Part shown: positions 36,345 to 45,384 of the stretch, in pieces
How positions within the stretch are numbered: the stretch's first letter is position 1
Layout of the letters: every line of letters begins with the position of its first letter
Source of the DNA: Burkholderiales bacterium
Lineage (GTDB): Bacteria > Pseudomonadota > Gammaproteobacteria > Burkholderiales > Burkholderiaceae_C
Direction: 5' to 3'
DNA length: 64,000 nucleotides
Assembly: GCA_017307865.1 (NCBI GenBank)
Contig: JAFKGE010000015.1
Location: 1-64,000, forward strand
Notes under the pieces: generated by a model
Databases searched by the model: none
Told to the model about the DNA's origin: nothing
The model's input: only the letters and a program-made list of their open reading frames with translations
Program-made: the position numbers and the translations under genes

Positions 36345-39056
36345 TCAGTCGGCGAACGGGGCCGACACGGACGGCTCGTCGGCGTCGCCGGCCTGCGCTT
36401 CGCCCGCCTCCTCGGCCAGCCGGCGCAGCGCGCGCTCGACCACCGGGTCGATGTCGACCGGATGCAGGTGGCGCCGGCGCATCAGCTTCTCGCAGGTGCG
36501 GCGCGTCATGCTGTGCGCGCGCCCGCCGTGGCTGACGAACATGAACAGCGAGCCGTTGTCGCTCATCCAGCTCATCTGGGCGCGGCGCCAGGCGCCGTGC
36601 ACGTACAGGTCGGCCCAGTCGCCGGTGCGCAGGCGGGCCACCTCGGCCTGAATGCGCGCCATCAGCTCGCCCTCGGACAAGTCCGCCGGCGCCGGGCCGG
36701 CCGGCGCGTCGGCCGCGGGCCGGGGCGTGTCGGCGCGCTCGGTCAGCAGGGGCAGGTCGGCGCGCTGCGAGGCGCTTTGCACGTCGGTCGGCACGGCCGG
36801 CTGGGTGGGTGCATCGGGTGGCTGGGTGGCGGGCCAGTCGTCCAGGCCCTGCGTGTCCTCGAAGCCGGCCGCCTCGCGCTCGTGGCGGCCCAGCCAGGGT
36901 TCGTCGGCCTTGCGCGGCGTGGGGCGCTCGGCGCCCTCGGGCTCGGGCGGCGGCAGCTCGGCCCATTCCTGGCCCGTGCGGGCAAAGCCCGTGGCCTCCA
37001 CGTCCTGCGCGCTGCGCAGGCGGCGCAGGCGCAGCACCGGGTCGTGATAGCGCAGCAGCGCGTCGAAGAAGGCCTGCGTCTCGGCCGGCTCCTTGCCCAG
37101 CATGTCCAGGCCGCGGCGCAGGGTCTTGATGACGCCGGGCACCACCTCGAACAGCCTCGCCGGCCGCTTCATCACCTGCTCGCGGTTGACCGACCACAGC
37201 AGGTCGCTGACCACGGCCAGGTAGCCGCCCGGGTCGAGCTTCGCGCCCTTGTGGGTCAGCTGCGCATGCGCGATCACCAGCGACCAGTCGCGATACAGGA
37301 AGTCGGCCACCACGGCGGGCACGCCCACCAGATCGGAGCGCAGGCTGAACTCCCAGGCAATGCGGTCGGCCAGCGCCTGACGCTCCTGGGCGAACTGCAT
37401 GGAGTGCTGCAGCTGGTCGCGCGCGCTTTGCTCGCCCTCGTCCTGCGCCTGCCAGTCGGCCTGCAGCGACAGGCGGCGCGCCTCGAAGTCGCTGGGCGTG
37501 GCGGCCGGCAGCGCGACCAGCTCGCGCACGGCGGTGCGCACCGGCGTCATGAAACGTTCGAACTCGGGCGCGAACTCGTCGTTGTATTTGAAGCTGCGCT
37601 GGGCAATGGCCTCGACCAGCAGGCGCGCCGGGTGCGCCTCGTCGCCGAAGAAGCGCGGATCGTCTAGCGCCATGCGCAGCAGCGCCGGCTCCAGCGCGAC
37701 GAAGGCCTCGCGCACCGGCGCCAGCATGCGCTCGTCGCCGGCCACCTGGTTGATCAGCGCGCGCACCGCGTCCAGCCCCAGCACCTGGCTGATGCGGGCG
37801 GCCTTGGCCTTGAGCCGCATCAAGGTGTCGGTGCGGGCCCGCGCCGAAGCCCACTCGCCCCATTCGTCGGGCGGCAGCGGGCGATCGACGCCGACGCGCG
37901 GCGCCGCGCGCGCCATCAGGTCCTGGCCGCGGCGGCGCTCCTGCTCCTGCACGTGCGCCAGCGCATCGAACCCGGCCTCGGGCCGGCTCGCCAAGGCCTC
38001 CATCTCGGCCTCGACCGCGTTGTAGTAGCCCTGCGGCAAGGGCTCGTCGTGGGCCTCGATCCATTGCGGCTGGTACAGGAAGTCGCGGATCACGCCGGCA
38101 TCCACGGCGGGCTTGGCCTGCGACAGCTGCTCCATCCGGGGCACGAAACCGCGTCGGCGCGCGCCGCGGCCCGAACCGCGGGCGCCGCCTGCCAGGCCCG
38201 GGCCACCCGCACCGTCGCCGGCAAATCCCGAGCTGGCCGCCCCGTAACCGCCGCCACCGCTGCCGCCACCGCCACCGCCACCGCCACTGCCACCGCTGCC
38301 GCCACCGCCACCGCTGCCGCCACCGCCACCGCCACCAGCATCCGTCGCCGCACCGGTGCCCGGCGTGCCGCCGGAGCCCGAACCGCCGGAGCCACCACCT
38401 CCCACCAGCCGCAGGCGGTAGCGCGCCTCCTCGACCCCCTGGGCCGTCAGCATCGCGTTCAGGGTCTCGTACAGCACATGCATCTCGGCCGCGAAGGGAC
38501 GGCCCATGTGGCGAAGCCAGTGGCTGCGCAACTCCGGTGCCTCGGGCTGGGCCTCCAGCACCTGCAGCAGCGCCGTGCAGAACACGTCGGGGCGAAACGG
38601 GTTCAGGTCGGCGCGCACCACGGGCAGGCCCAGCACCGAACTCATCAGCGAATCGAGCACGCCCAGCGAGCGCTCGACCACCGGCATCGCGTTTTGCTGC
38701 AGGCGCGAGGTCTCGACAAAGCGCGCCACCTCGGCGTCGTCCAGCAGCGCCAGCAGCGTCTCCTCGCGCTCCGGCGCGCGCCGGGGTTCAGGCTCGGCCT
38801 CCTGCCGCAGCGCGCGCTCGACGCCCTGCATCAACACCTCGGGAAACTCGGCCCGCAGGCGCGGCGCATGGCGCAGCAGCGCCGCGTGCGCATCGCCCAG
38901 TTGCAGCCGGCGCGCCACCGAGCGCGCACCGCGCCCGGTCTCCTCGATCGCGCCACACGCCGCCTGCACCGTGCGCTCCAGCATGGGTGCGGCCCGCAGC
39001 AGCACCTCGCGCTTGCTGCGCTCGAGCAGTGGGCTGGTGCCGCGGGCCGTGCGCAT
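36345..39056 (-). CDS. DUF1631 protein with a long glycine-rich linker
   Basis: This 903-residue protein matches DUF1631, a large helical family of beta- and gamma-proteobacteria with no assigned function. The family features are the helix-rich N-terminus (residues 1-215), a middle block with LGLDAVRALINQVAGDERML and a long C-terminal half ending near VDIDPVVERALRRLAEE. Residues 219-297 are a glycine/serine tract coded by CCACCG-type repeats. It may be a cytoplasmic scaffold. The product is longer than most by that tract. Confidence 0.82.
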   Translation of the reverse strand: MRTARGTSPLLERSKREVLLRAAPMLERTVQAACGAIEETGRGARSVARRLQLGDAHAALLRHAPRLRAEFPEVLMQGVERALRQEAEPEPRRAPEREETLLALLDDAEVARFVETSRLQQNAMPVVERSLGVLDSLMSSVLGLPVVRADLNPFRPDVFCTALLQVLEAQPEAPELRSHWLRHMGRPFAAEMHVLYETLNAMLTAQGVEEARYRLRLVGGGGSGGSGSGGTPGTGAATDAGGGGGGGSGGGGGSGGSGGGGGGGGSGGGGYGAASSGFAGDGAGGPGLAGGARGSGRGARRRGFVPRMEQLSQAKPAVDAGVIRDFLYQPQWIEAHDEPLPQGYYNAVEAEMEALASRPEAGFDALAHVQEQERRRGQDLMARAAPRVGVDRPLPPDEWGEWASARARTDTLMRLKAKAARISQVLGLDAVRALINQVAGDERMLAPVREAFVALEPALLRMALDDPRFFGDEAHPARLLVEAIAQRSFKYNDEFAPEFERFMTPVRTAVRELVALPAATPSDFEARRLSLQADWQAQDEGEQSARDQLQHSMQFAQERQALADRIAWEFSLRSDLVGVPAVVADFLYRDWSLVIAHAQLTHKGAKLDPGGYLAVVSDLLWSVNREQVMKRPARLFEVVPGVIKTLRRGLDMLGKEPAETQAFFDALLRYHDPVLRLRRLRSAQDVEATGFARTGQEWAELPPPEPEGAERPTPRKADEPWLGRHEREAAGFEDTQGLDDWPATQPPDAPTQPAVPTDVQSASQRADLPLLTERADTPRPAADAPAGPAPADLSEGELMARIQAEVARLRTGDWADLYVHGAWRRAQMSWMSDNGSLFMFVSHGGRAHSMTRRTCEKLMRRRHLHPVDIDPVVERALRRLAEEAGEAQAGDADEPSVSAPFAD
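38166..38402 (-). repeat. Trinucleotide-like glycine tract in DUF1631 gene
   Basis: This segment repeats CCACCG, CCGCCA and CTGCCA units and encodes a run of Gly with scattered Ser (residues about 219-297 of the DUF1631 protein). Such simple repeats can gain or lose units by slippage, in this case in multiples of three. Confidence 0.85.
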
Positions 39057-39062
39057 GGCCGG

Positions 39063-39473
39063 TCAGCGCGCCTGCGCGTCGAACGCGGCGTCCACGGGCA
39101 CCTGCAGCGCCGTGGCCAGGTGGTTGGTCTTGGCCGCCAGGCCGACGATGGCCAGCAGTTCGGCGTACTGCGCCTCGCTCATGCCGCGCGCGCGCGCGGC
39201 TGCCGTGTGCGAGTGCACGCAATAGCTGCACCCGTTGGCCACCGAAACGGCGACGTAGATCAGCTCGCGCACCAGGGGATCGAGCGCGCCGGGCTCGCCC
39301 ATCACCTGCTTGACTTCGGTCCAGGTGGACTGCAGCAACTGTGCATCGGCGGCGGCCAACGCGCGCCAGAAGTTGTTGATCCGGTCGGTGCGGCGCGTGG
39401 CGCGAATGTCGTCGAACACCGCCTTCACCTGCGGCTGCAGCGCGTCATCGGACAGAACGGGAACAGTCGACAT
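39063..39473 (-). CDS. AhpD/carboxymuconolactone decarboxylase-family protein
   Basis: This 136-residue protein has the peroxidase-type C-x-x-C in [20 protein letters not shown], in the same position as AhpD. Family members reduce peroxides or act in related redox reactions, and form hexamers or trimers. I chose ATG 39473; a longer open frame upstream is arginine-rich and unlike the family. It follows the DUF1631 start by 6 bp on the same strand. Confidence 0.85.
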   Translation of the reverse strand: MSTVPVLSDDALQPQVKAVFDDIRATRRTDRINNFWRALAAADAQLLQSTWTEVKQVMGEPGALDPLVRELIYVAVSVANGCSYCVHSHTAAARARGMSEAQYAELLAIVGLAAKTNHLATALQVPVDAAFDAQAR

Positions 39474-39538
39474 GGTGCAATCGGCGCCGGCGCGGCGCGT
39501 GGGTCGGTGGTCGTGCCGCGGTCGAGGGCGCGGCCCGT

Positions 39539-40495
39539 TCAGGCCGCCAGCGGCTGCGTCAAATATACCGCCTCGCGCCCGACGATTGGTTTGCGCGTGG
39601 GCATGAAAACGGTGCATTCGTCGCACGGAGCGCGGATTTCGCCCGCCTCGCCGTCGGTGGCGATCAGCTCACCCTGCGCGAAGGTCTCGAAGCCCTGCAG
39701 CGGTCGCACGAAGCGGAAGGCCTCGGTCTGCACCATGCAGGTGCGCAGCAGCTCGAAGCGCCGCTGGGTCGCCGGCTGGCTCGCCGGCGCGGGTGCGTCG
39801 ATCAAGCCGAAGTGCGCCAGAAAGTCCAGCGCGGTGCGCGTGGCCACCTCGGCGCTGGCACGCAAAAAATGCTGGCCGCATTCGACCACCAGGGCCACGC
39901 CGGCGCCACCGCCCGCCAGTCCGTGGCGCCCATGCTGGATCAGCGGCGTGCCGCTGCCCAGCCCGCTGGGCATCACCAGGTGCGTGACGACCGCGCCGCG
40001 CGCGCCGATGGCCAGTGCCGCCCGTGCATTGCGCTCGAAGCCGGGATAGACCCAGAACGGCCCGCCGTCGTGGCTGGTCGAGTGGATGTCCAGGATGTGA
40101 TCGGCCGCGGCCACCACCGGGCGCAGCGCGCGCGCCCGGCGCAGCTCGGGGCTGTCCTCGGCGCCGTCGAGCCAGTCGGCCGACCAAACGCGGTTGAGGT
40201 TGTGCACCAGTTGCCGGTTGGCGAACGGGTCCTCGGCCTGGAAGGCCTCGTAGGCCTGCACGTGGGCGAAGCTCACCGTCAGCGTGCCGATCAGCGGGCG
40301 CACGCCGGTGTCCAGCAGATGCGTGGCGGCCACCATGCCGCAGATCTCGTTGCCGTGCGTCAGCGCGTTGATCAGCACGTGCGGGCCCGGCCGGCCGGAG
40401 TCGAAGCGGTGCACGTAGTCGATGCCGGTGTTGCCGGCCCGGTAGGCCGACAGATCGCGCGGCAGCACTTCCAGGCGCGTGTCCTTGAGTTTCAT
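39539..40495 (-). CDS. M14-type succinylglutamate desuccinylase/aspartoacylase-family protein
   Basis: This 318-residue protein has the zinc motif H-x-x-E in [19 protein letters not shown] and a downstream [11 protein letters not shown] histidine ligand. The family removes acyl groups from amino acids or cuts amide bonds. VVECGQHF later in the chain supplies the catalytic glutamate typical of aspartoacylases. I chose ATG 40495. The exact substrate is unknown. It lies divergent from an LLM oxidoreductase gene. Confidence 0.85.
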   Translation of the reverse strand: MKLKDTRLEVLPRDLSAYRAGNTGIDYVHRFDSGRPGPHVLINALTHGNEICGMVAATHLLDTGVRPLIGTLTVSFAHVQAYEAFQAEDPFANRQLVHNLNRVWSADWLDGAEDSPELRRARALRPVVAAADHILDIHSTSHDGGPFWVYPGFERNARAALAIGARGAVVTHLVMPSGLGSGTPLIQHGRHGLAGGGAGVALVVECGQHFLRASAEVATRTALDFLAHFGLIDAPAPASQPATQRRFELLRTCMVQTEAFRFVRPLQGFETFAQGELIATDGEAGEIRAPCDECTVFMPTRKPIVGREAVYLTQPLAA

Positions 40496-40559
40496 GATGG
40501 ATCGAGGGGTTGCCAAAGATGCCGAACGCCGCGTCAAACGCTTCGCGCACAATCGGCGC

Positions 40560-41573
40560 ATGACCAAAGCTTTGCAGGATATCGCCTTTTCCATGCTCGA
40601 TCTGGTGGCCGTGCGCGAGGGCCGCTCGGTGGCCGACGCGCTGTCGGTGGCGCTGGCCACGGCGCGGCACGTCGAGCGCCTGGGCTTCGTGCGCTACTGG
40701 ATGGCCGAGCACCACAACATGATCGGCATCGCCTCCTCGGCCACGGCCGTGCTGGTGGGCCACGTCGCCGGCGGCACCGAGCGCATTCGCGTCGGCTCCG
40801 GCGGCGTGATGCTGCCCAACCACGCCCCGCTGGTGGTGGCCGAGGCCTTCGGCACCCTGGCCGAACTGTATCCCGGCCGCATCGATCTGGGCCTGGGCCG
40901 CGCGCCGGGCACCGACCCCATGACCATGCGCGCGCTGCGCCGCGACCGCGTGGAGACGGTGGACGACTTTCCGCGCGACGTCGCTGAGCTGCAGCACCTG
41001 CTGGACACGCCCCAGCCCGGCCAGAAGCTGGTGGCCACGCCCGGCGCCGGCACGCGCGTGCCGATCTGGCTGCTGGGCTCCAGCCTGTTCTCGGCCCAGC
41101 TGGCGGCCGAGCGCGGCCTGCCCTATGCCTTCGCCTCGCATTTCGCGCCCGCGCTGCTGCTGCAGGCCATCGACCTGTACCGCCGCCTGTTCAAGCCCTC
41201 GGCCCAGTGCCCGCGGCCCTATGTGACCATCGGCGTGCCGGTGGTGGCCGCGCCCACCGACGCCGAGGCCATGCACCTGGCCGGCAGCGTGTTCCAGCGC
41301 GTGCTGAGCATCCTGCGCGGGGAGCGCGGCCTGCTGCAGCCGCCGCAAGAGGGTTTTTTCGCGCGGCTGACCGAGGCCGAGCGCGCCGGCATCGCCGACT
41401 TCCTGGCCTGCGCCGTGATCGGCGGCCCGCAGACCGTGCGCGCCGGCCTGCAGACGCTGGCCGAGCAGACCGACTGCGACGAGATGATGCTGGTGTGCGA
41501 CGTGTACGACCCCGCGCTGCGCCTGCGCGCGCTCGACATCGCTGCGGCCGCCCGCGTGGCCGCGCCGAAATAA
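40560..41573 (+). CDS. LLM-class flavin-dependent oxidoreductase
   Basis: This 337-residue enzyme has the luciferase-like TIM barrel. The [20 protein letters not shown] block, [20 protein letters not shown] and [16 protein letters not shown] are typical of the YhbW-type subgroup, which uses FMN. The natural substrate is unknown. It lies 35 bp upstream of gmk and in the same direction. The start at 40560 gives the family N-terminus. Confidence 0.92.
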   Translation: MTKALQDIAFSMLDLVAVREGRSVADALSVALATARHVERLGFVRYWMAEHHNMIGIASSATAVLVGHVAGGTERIRVGSGGVMLPNHAPLVVAEAFGTLAELYPGRIDLGLGRAPGTDPMTMRALRRDRVETVDDFPRDVAELQHLLDTPQPGQKLVATPGAGTRVPIWLLGSSLFSAQLAAERGLPYAFASHFAPALLLQAIDLYRRLFKPSAQCPRPYVTIGVPVVAAPTDAEAMHLAGSVFQRVLSILRGERGLLQPPQEGFFARLTEAERAGIADFLACAVIGGPQTVRAGLQTLAEQTDCDEMMLVCDVYDPALRLRALDIAAAARVAAPK

Positions 41574-41608
41574 AATCGGGCCGCAAACACCCTCGGTTTG
41601 CACCCTTC

Positions 41609-42229
41609 ATGGACACTCTCGGCAATCTGTTCGTCGTCGCCGCGCCCAGCGGTTCGGGCAAGTCAAGCCTGGTCAAGGCGCTGATGGAGGTGGATGTGGG
41701 CGTGGCCCCATCGGTCTCGCACACCACGCGCGCGCCGCGCGGCCAGGAAAAGGACGGGCGGGAGTATTTCTTCGTCGACCGCGCCACCTTCGACCGCATG
41801 ATCGAAGCGGGCGACTTCTTCGAGTGGGCCCAGGTGCACGGCAACCGCTACGGCACCTCGCGCCAGGCCATTGCCGCCCGCATGCAGGCCGGGGGCGACG
41901 TGGTGCTCGAGATCGACTGGCAGGGCGCGCTGCAGATCCGGCGGCTGTTCGCCAATGCCATCCTGATCTTCGTGCTGCCGCCCAGCTGGGACGAGCTGCG
42001 CGCGCGCCTGCAGCGGCGCGGCGAGGATTCGGACGAGGTGATCGAGCTGCGCCTGGCCAATGCGCGCGAGGAGCTGGCCCAGGTCAATCAGTTCGACTAC
42101 GTTATAATCAACGAGGTATTCGAGCGCGCGCTGTTTGACCTCAAGGCCATCGTTCACGCGCAACGCCTGAGATTCAGCGCCCAAAAGCGTGTCCACGCCG
42201 ATACGTTCAAGGCCCTCGACATCGACTGA
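41609..42229 (+). CDS. gmk: Guanylate kinase
   Basis: This 206-residue enzyme phosphorylates GMP to GDP. The P-loop [14 protein letters not shown] is at residues about 12-25. GMP-binding residues lie in [19 protein letters not shown] and in [15 protein letters not shown]. It is the first gene of gmk-rpoZ-spoT, a conserved group in beta-proteobacteria that ties GTP supply to (p)ppGpp synthesis. Confidence 0.98.
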   Translation: MDTLGNLFVVAAPSGSGKSSLVKALMEVDVGVAPSVSHTTRAPRGQEKDGREYFFVDRATFDRMIEAGDFFEWAQVHGNRYGTSRQAIAARMQAGGDVVLEIDWQGALQIRRLFANAILIFVLPPSWDELRARLQRRGEDSDEVIELRLANAREELAQVNQFDYVIINEVFERALFDLKAIVHAQRLRFSAQKRVHADTFKALDID

Positions 42230-42255
42230 TCCACCCCTTACACGCAGCACCCGCC

Positions 42256-42456
42256 ATGGCCCGCATCACCGTCGAAGACTGTCTCGAGAAAATCCCCAAC
42301 CGCTTTCAACTGGTGCTGGCAGCCACCTACCGCGCGCGCATGCTGAGCCAGGGCCACGCCCCCAAGGTCGAGACCACCAACAAGCCCGGCGTGACCGCGC
42401 TGCGCGAGATCGCCGCCGGCCAGATCGGCCTGGAAATGCTCAAGAAGGTGCCCTGA
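42256..42456 (+). CDS. rpoZ: RNA polymerase omega subunit
   Basis: This 66-residue subunit helps fold and hold the beta-prime subunit of RNA polymerase, and it forms part of the (p)ppGpp site 1. It starts [20 protein letters not shown] and ends at a short tail. This short form is normal for beta-proteobacteria. It follows gmk by 26 bp. A strong terminator follows it, so spoT probably has its own promoter too. Confidence 0.97.
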   Translation: MARITVEDCLEKIPNRFQLVLAATYRARMLSQGHAPKVETTNKPGVTALREIAAGQIGLEMLKKVP

Positions 42457-42482
42457 ACGCACCCGCGCCCCCAAACCCCCTG

Positions 42483-42510
42483 AAAAATGCGCCCCTTGCG
42501 GCGCATTTTT
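42483..42510 (+). terminator. Terminator between rpoZ and spoT
   Basis: AAAAATGCGCC pairs perfectly with GGCGCATTTTT around the loop CCTTGC. The flanking A and T runs make it effective in both directions. It ends gmk-rpoZ transcripts 45 bp before the spoT start. Confidence 0.9.
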
Positions 42511-42554
42511 CATGTCGACGGACAATCCGCGCCCCGAATGGTTAAATTCGGGGG

Positions 42555-44789
42555 ATGAGCACCGCGGCGCCTCCCCTGGATCCCCCGCTGGCTGCCGCCA
42601 ACGCTGCGGCCGCCAGCTTTGCCGCGCTGGAGTCCAAACTGGGCTACCTTGACGCGGCCGACGTCGAGCGCGTGCGCCAGGCCTATCGTTTTGCCGACAC
42701 CGCCCACCTGGGCCAGTTGCGCCACAGCGGCGAGCCCTACATCACCCATCCCATCGCGGTGGCCGCGCAGGCGGCCGAGTGGAAGCTGGACGCTCCGGCC
42801 ATCATGGCCGCGCTGCTGCACGACACCATGGAGGACTGCGGCGTCACCAAGGCCGACCTGGTCGAGCGCTTCGGCGCGCCGGTGGCCGAATTGGTGGACG
42901 GACTGACCAAGCTGGACAAGCTGCGCTTCAACACGCGCGAGGAGGGCCAGGCCGAGTCCTTTCGCAAGATGCTGCTGGCGATGGCGCGCGACGTGCGCGT
43001 CATCCTGGTCAAGCTGGCCGACCGCCTGCACAACATGCGCACCATGGGCGACATGCCGCGCAACAAGTGGGGCCGCATCAGCAGCGAGACGCTCGACGTC
43101 TACGCCCCCATCGCGCATCGGCTGGGGCTCAACCAGACCTATCGCGAGCTGCAGGACCTGGCCTTCCGCTACCTCAAGCCCTGGCGCTACAACGTGCTGT
43201 CCAAGGCCGTCACGCGCGCGCGCCAGCGCCGGCGCGACCTGATCCAGAAGGTGCAGCAGGACGTCGAGCGGGCGCTGGGCGAGGCCGGCCTGGCGGCGCG
43301 CATCATCGGGCGCGAAAAGCCCCTGTACTCCATCTACCGCAAGATGGACGACAAGCGCCTGTCCTTCGCCCAGGTGAGCGACCTGTACGGCGTGCGCCTG
43401 ATCCTGCCCGACATCATCAGCTGCTACACCGCGCTGGGCCTGCTGCACCAGCTCTACAAGCCGGTGCCGGGGCGCTTCAAGGACTACATCGCCATCCCCA
43501 AGGTCAATGGCTACCAGTCGCTGCACACCACGCTGGTGGGGCCGGCCAGCATCAACGTCGAGTTCCAGATCCGCACCGAGGCGATGGACCTGGTGGCCGA
43601 GGCCGGCGTGGCCGCGCACTGGCTGTACAAGAGCGGCGAGCACGGCCAGCTGCACGACGCCCAACTGGGCAACCAGTGGCTGCAGTCGCTGCTGGACATC
43701 CAGAACGAAACGCGCGACGCCGCCGAGTTCTGGGACAACGTCAAGGTCGACCTGTTTCCCGACGCGGTCTACGTCTTCACGCCCAAGGGGCAGATCATGG
43801 CGCTGCCGCGCGGCGCCACCGTGGTCGACTTCGCCTACGCCATCCACAGCAACGTGGGCGACCACACGGTGGCCGCCAAGGTCAACGGCGAGCAGGTGCC
43901 GCTGCGCACCGAGGTCAACAACGGCGACGTGATCGAGGTCGTCACCGCCCCCGTGTCCAGCCCCAACCCGGCCTGGCTGGGCTTCGTGCGCACCGGCCGC
44001 GCGCGCTCCAAGATCCGCAGCCATCTCAAGTCGCTGGCGCAGGACCAGTCGCGCACCCTGGGCGACAAGCTGCTGGCCCAGGCGCTGCGCGCCGAAGGCC
44101 TGGGCAAGCCGCCGGGCGACGGCCCCGAGGACAAGGCGATCTGGGACAAGCTGCTGCGCTTTACCGGCAACCGCGCGCGCGACGAACTGCTGCTGGACAT
44201 CGGCCTGGGCAAGCGCAGCGCCAGCATGGTGGCCAAGCGTCTGGTCACGCTGCTGGGCGAGCAGGGCGTCAAGCCCGACGCGCTGCTGCTCACCCGCGCG
44301 CGCTACACCGCGCACGAAAACCTGTCGCAAGGCGCCGTCACGGTCGACGGCAGCGCCGACGTCTCCATCAAGTACGCCACCTGCTGCCGCCCGATTCCGG
44401 GCGACGGCCTGCTGGGCTACCTGGGCCGGGGCGAAGGCCTGGTGGTGCACACCGACGACTGCGCCGTGGCGCGCCGCCTGCAGCACAAGGACCCCGAGCG
44501 CTTCATCACCGTCGCCTGGGCCGACGAGCCGGTGCGCGCCTTCGAGGTCGGCATCGTCGTCACCGTGGTCAACGGCAAGGGCGTGCTGGCGCGCGTGGCC
44601 GCCGCCATCGCCTCGGCCGAATCCGACATCGTGCACCTGGGCATGCCCGACGAGGTGGCGCAGGACGCGCTGGACCTGCGCTTCGTCATCACCGTGCGCG
44701 ATCGCACCCACCTGGACCACGTGCTGCGCACCCTGCGCTGGACCCACTCGGTGCTGCGCGCCACGCGCACCGTGCCCACTGCCGCCTGA
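42555..44789 (+). CDS. spoT: Bifunctional (p)ppGpp synthetase/hydrolase
   Basis: This 744-residue stringent-response enzyme has an N-terminal HD hydrolase with HDTMED (H89, D90), which keeps (p)ppGpp from accumulating. A synthetase domain follows (KDYIAIPKVNGYQSLHTTL block near 315-335). TGS (about 410-475), helical and C-terminal ACT (about 670-744) regulatory domains follow. The presence of both catalytic motifs suits the SpoT/Rsh role rather than RelA. It is last in gmk-rpoZ-spoT and converges on greB with only three bases between their stop codons. Confidence 0.97.
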   Translation: MSTAAPPLDPPLAAANAAAASFAALESKLGYLDAADVERVRQAYRFADTAHLGQLRHSGEPYITHPIAVAAQAAEWKLDAPAIMAALLHDTMEDCGVTKADLVERFGAPVAELVDGLTKLDKLRFNTREEGQAESFRKMLLAMARDVRVILVKLADRLHNMRTMGDMPRNKWGRISSETLDVYAPIAHRLGLNQTYRELQDLAFRYLKPWRYNVLSKAVTRARQRRRDLIQKVQQDVERALGEAGLAARIIGREKPLYSIYRKMDDKRLSFAQVSDLYGVRLILPDIISCYTALGLLHQLYKPVPGRFKDYIAIPKVNGYQSLHTTLVGPASINVEFQIRTEAMDLVAEAGVAAHWLYKSGEHGQLHDAQLGNQWLQSLLDIQNETRDAAEFWDNVKVDLFPDAVYVFTPKGQIMALPRGATVVDFAYAIHSNVGDHTVAAKVNGEQVPLRTEVNNGDVIEVVTAPVSSPNPAWLGFVRTGRARSKIRSHLKSLAQDQSRTLGDKLLAQALRAEGLGKPPGDGPEDKAIWDKLLRFTGNRARDELLLDIGLGKRSASMVAKRLVTLLGEQGVKPDALLLTRARYTAHENLSQGAVTVDGSADVSIKYATCCRPIPGDGLLGYLGRGEGLVVHTDDCAVARRLQHKDPERFITVAWADEPVRAFEVGIVVTVVNGKGVLARVAAAIASAESDIVHLGMPDEVAQDALDLRFVITVRDRTHLDHVLRTLRWTHSVLRATRTVPTAA

Positions 44790-44792
44790 CGC

Positions 44793-45353
44793 CTAGGCCG
44801 CGGGCGCCGGATAGTCCACCGCCAGCACCTCGATCTCCTGCACCCCGGCCGGCGTGGCCAGTTGCAGCACGTCGCCGATCCGCGCGCGCAGCAGGGTGCG
44901 GGCGATGGGGCTGATCCAGCTCACCTCGCCCTGGCTGCTCTCGGCCTCGTCGATGCCCTTGATGGTCACCGTGCGGCGGGTGCCCTGCTCGTCCTCGTAG
45001 GTCACCGTGGCGCCGAAGAACACCTGGTCGCCGCCATGGTGCACGCTGGGGTCAGTCACCTCGGCGATCTCCAGGCGCTTGGTCAGAAAGCGCACGCGCC
45101 GGTCGATCTCGCGCAACCGCTTCTTGCCATAAAGGTAGTCGCCGTTCTCACTGCGGTCGCCGTTCTTGGCCGCCCAGTGCACCGCCTCGACCACCTTGGG
45201 GCGCTCCTCGTCGATCAGGTTCAGCAGTTCGCCACGCAGGCGCGCGTAGCCCTGCGGCGTGAGGTAGTTCCTGCCCCCCGCGGGCAGGGGCGGCAGCGCG
45301 ACGTCGTCCTCGTCGTCCTCGCCATCGCTTTCGCGCGTGAAAGCCTTGTTCAT
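44793..45353 (-). CDS. greB: Transcription elongation factor GreB
   Basis: This 186-residue factor rescues backtracked RNA polymerase by stimulating transcript cleavage. The N-terminal coiled coil holds the acidic tip as GDRSENGDYLYGKKRLREID. The C-terminal GreA/B domain has VSWISPIARTLLRARIGDVL. The N-terminal 25 residues are acidic and extra to the core. I chose ATG 45353. It is convergent with spoT. Confidence 0.95.
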   Translation of the reverse strand: MNKAFTRESDGEDDEDDVALPPLPAGGRNYLTPQGYARLRGELLNLIDEERPKVVEAVHWAAKNGDRSENGDYLYGKKRLREIDRRVRFLTKRLEIAEVTDPSVHHGGDQVFFGATVTYEDEQGTRRTVTIKGIDEAESSQGEVSWISPIARTLLRARIGDVLQLATPAGVQEIEVLAVDYPAPAA

Positions 45354-45384
45354 CGCTCGATGATAGCCATGCAACAATCGCGCG

